From positions 16,015-22,382 of the forward strand of contig MGXJ01000034.1 of assembly GCA_001801345.1 (NCBI GenBank): a DNA stretch of 6,368 bases. Direction: 5' to 3'. Under the pieces are notes generated by a model that searched no databases, was not told the DNA's origin, and was given only the letters and a program-made list of their open reading frames with translations. Numbering within the stretch: the stretch's first letter is position 1; each line of letters starts with the position of its first letter. The translations under genes and the position numbers were made by a program. The DNA is from Gammaproteobacteria bacterium RBG_16_37_9. Its GTDB lineage: Bacteria; Pseudomonadota; Gammaproteobacteria; UBA9339. Below are positions 5,684 to 6,368 of this stretch, piece after piece.

Positions 5684-6368
5684 TTAATTAATTTCTTTGG
5701 TTTTATTTGTAACTATTTCCCAATGTCCAGCTTTAGGCGAGCCAATACGCTTTAAATATCCCTTTGCTTTTAAAGTGGCTATTTTTCTTTCAATAGAACG
5801 TGGTGCAAGACCCAGAATTTCAGCAGTTTTTTTGGAGCTGATGTTTTTATTTTTTCTTATGAGTCCTAAAATCTTCTCCAACATTATCTCCGACACTTTC
5901 TCCGACATTATCTCCGACACTTTCTCCGACATCATCTCCGACGCTTTCTCCGAACCTTGGAAAGGATGTGTTGGACGCTTAAAAGTTATTGTAAAGAAAA
6001 GATTGCTAGTGAATTTTGGCCCGGAAACACCTGCCGCTTTTGTTATAGCGCGCATACGGTTTATCCCAGTGCCCATCCGCTCAACTTTGTCCATGCGAGC
6101 AAACATATCAGCAATTAGCTCATTGCGTCTTATAGAAATATCTGCCAAAAACTTGGTATCTAACCCGTTCATGAGACCACCTGGATTACTGATTACAACT
6201 TTATCTTGATGCACCTCAACCATAATGCTGGTGCCACGTATACTATAATCTCTATGAATAATTGCATTGGCTACAGCTTCGCGCAGTGCTTCTAGCGGAA
6301 TTTCACAAATATCTCTTCTATTAACTCCTTTTATTTCACTCCTCACATTGAGATGTTTTTGTAAAAAT
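5684..6368 (-). CDS. RecG-like/AlbA-type ATP-binding protein (HATPase_c_4) with winged helix, 5' end beyond window
   Basis: The frame is open to the right edge and ends at TAA 5684-5686, giving 227 visible residues. A GTG at 6346 could be taken as the start, but the codons before it read LQKHLN, and the following R(R/E)-x-I-x-E-x-P block is internal in relatives. The gene is therefore cut by the window. Numbering from the first visible codon: ALREAVANAIIHRDYS (27-42) is the N-box of a GHKL ATPase; VISNPGGL (58-65) and MGTGINRM (98-105) fit the glycine-rich ATP-binding loops; a repetitive linker (139-165) follows; residues about 165-220 form a helix-turn-helix/winged helix (SSKKTAEILGL, SIERKIATLKAKGYLKRIG). 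Full relatives have roughly 400-500 residues with an N-terminal AlbA_2 (Schlafen-type) domain. They are usually called putative transcriptional regulators or RecG-like helicases, although no helicase motif is visible here. The true role is unproven. Confidence 0.9.
   Translation of the reverse strand, partial: FLQKHLNVRSEIKGVNRRDICEIPLEALREAVANAIIHRDYSIRGTSIMVEVHQDKVVISNPGGLMNGLDTKFLADISIRRNELIADMFARMDKVERMGTGINRMRAITKAAGVSGPKFTSNLFFTITFKRPTHPFQGSEKASEMMSEKVSEIMSEKVSEIMLEKILGLIRKNKNISSKKTAEILGLAPRSIERKIATLKAKGYLKRIGSPKAGHWEIVTNKTKEIN
5874..5953 (-). repeat. 24-bp in-frame tandem repeat in the ATP-binding protein gene
   Basis: About 3.3 copies of a 24-bp unit occur at 5874-5897, 5898-5921, 5922-5945 and a partial copy at 5946-5953. 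Each unit is itself two related 12-bp halves beginning TCTCCGAC or a close variant (plus strand). It encodes an eight-residue repeat, SEKVSEIM, that links the ATPase core to the winged helix. Because 24 is a multiple of three, copy-number change would keep the frame. Similar EKVxEK linkers are common in this family. Confidence 0.9.

Noticed and set aside
5697..6209. Plus-strand ORF of 170 codons
   Set aside because: It is antisense to the ATP-binding protein; its repeats (SDIISDTF) are the shadow of the 24-bp coding repeat.

Overview
The window is AT-rich (by eye GC is in the mid-30s percent) and bacterial. It uses the standard code, a strong Shine-Dalgarno sequence and a Sec-type signal peptide. 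All supported genes lie on the minus strand. The families present (SpvB/Tc-toxin/RHS proteins and RecG-like GHKL ATP-binding proteins) occur in many Gram-negative bacteria, including AT-rich host-associated lineages. I cannot name the genus from this sequence.

From right to left, in the direction of transcription: (1) 6368-5684 is the C-terminal part of a RecG-like/AlbA-type ATP-binding protein with a GHKL (HATPase_c_4) core, a linker built from a 24-bp tandem repeat and a C-terminal winged helix. Its start lies beyond the right edge. (2) 5683-5393 is a 291-bp gap holding one doubtful 65-codon ORF (5640-5443). I see no convincing promoter or terminator in it. (3) 5392-1 is one uninterrupted reading frame of at least 1797 codons that runs off the left edge. 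It encodes a giant exported protein with, in order, a signal peptide, an SpvB-like N-terminal domain, seven FG-GAP/VCBS-like blade motifs, a TcdB middle/N-like segment and a long array of RHS/YD repeats. About 85% of the window is this gene. It has no internal ATG-to-stop ORF in its own frame, so a scan that requires both ends inside the window will miss it.

The large protein resembles the B subunit of Tc toxins fused to the YD-repeat shell of a C subunit or Rhs protein, with a Sec signal added. Known relatives build a hollow YD-repeat cocoon closed by a beta-propeller, with a C-terminal toxin or variable tip inside. The part that would show a toxin or tip lies left of position 1. The most notable points are a seven-G tract in the middle of the gene where a one-base slip in either direction would cause rapid termination, a near-identical duplicated blade, degenerate calcium loops in every blade, and a cysteine distribution confined to the N-terminal half. 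I do not see a clearly novel multi-gene system. Any functional link between the ATP-binding protein and the Rhs-like protein is speculation from adjacency.
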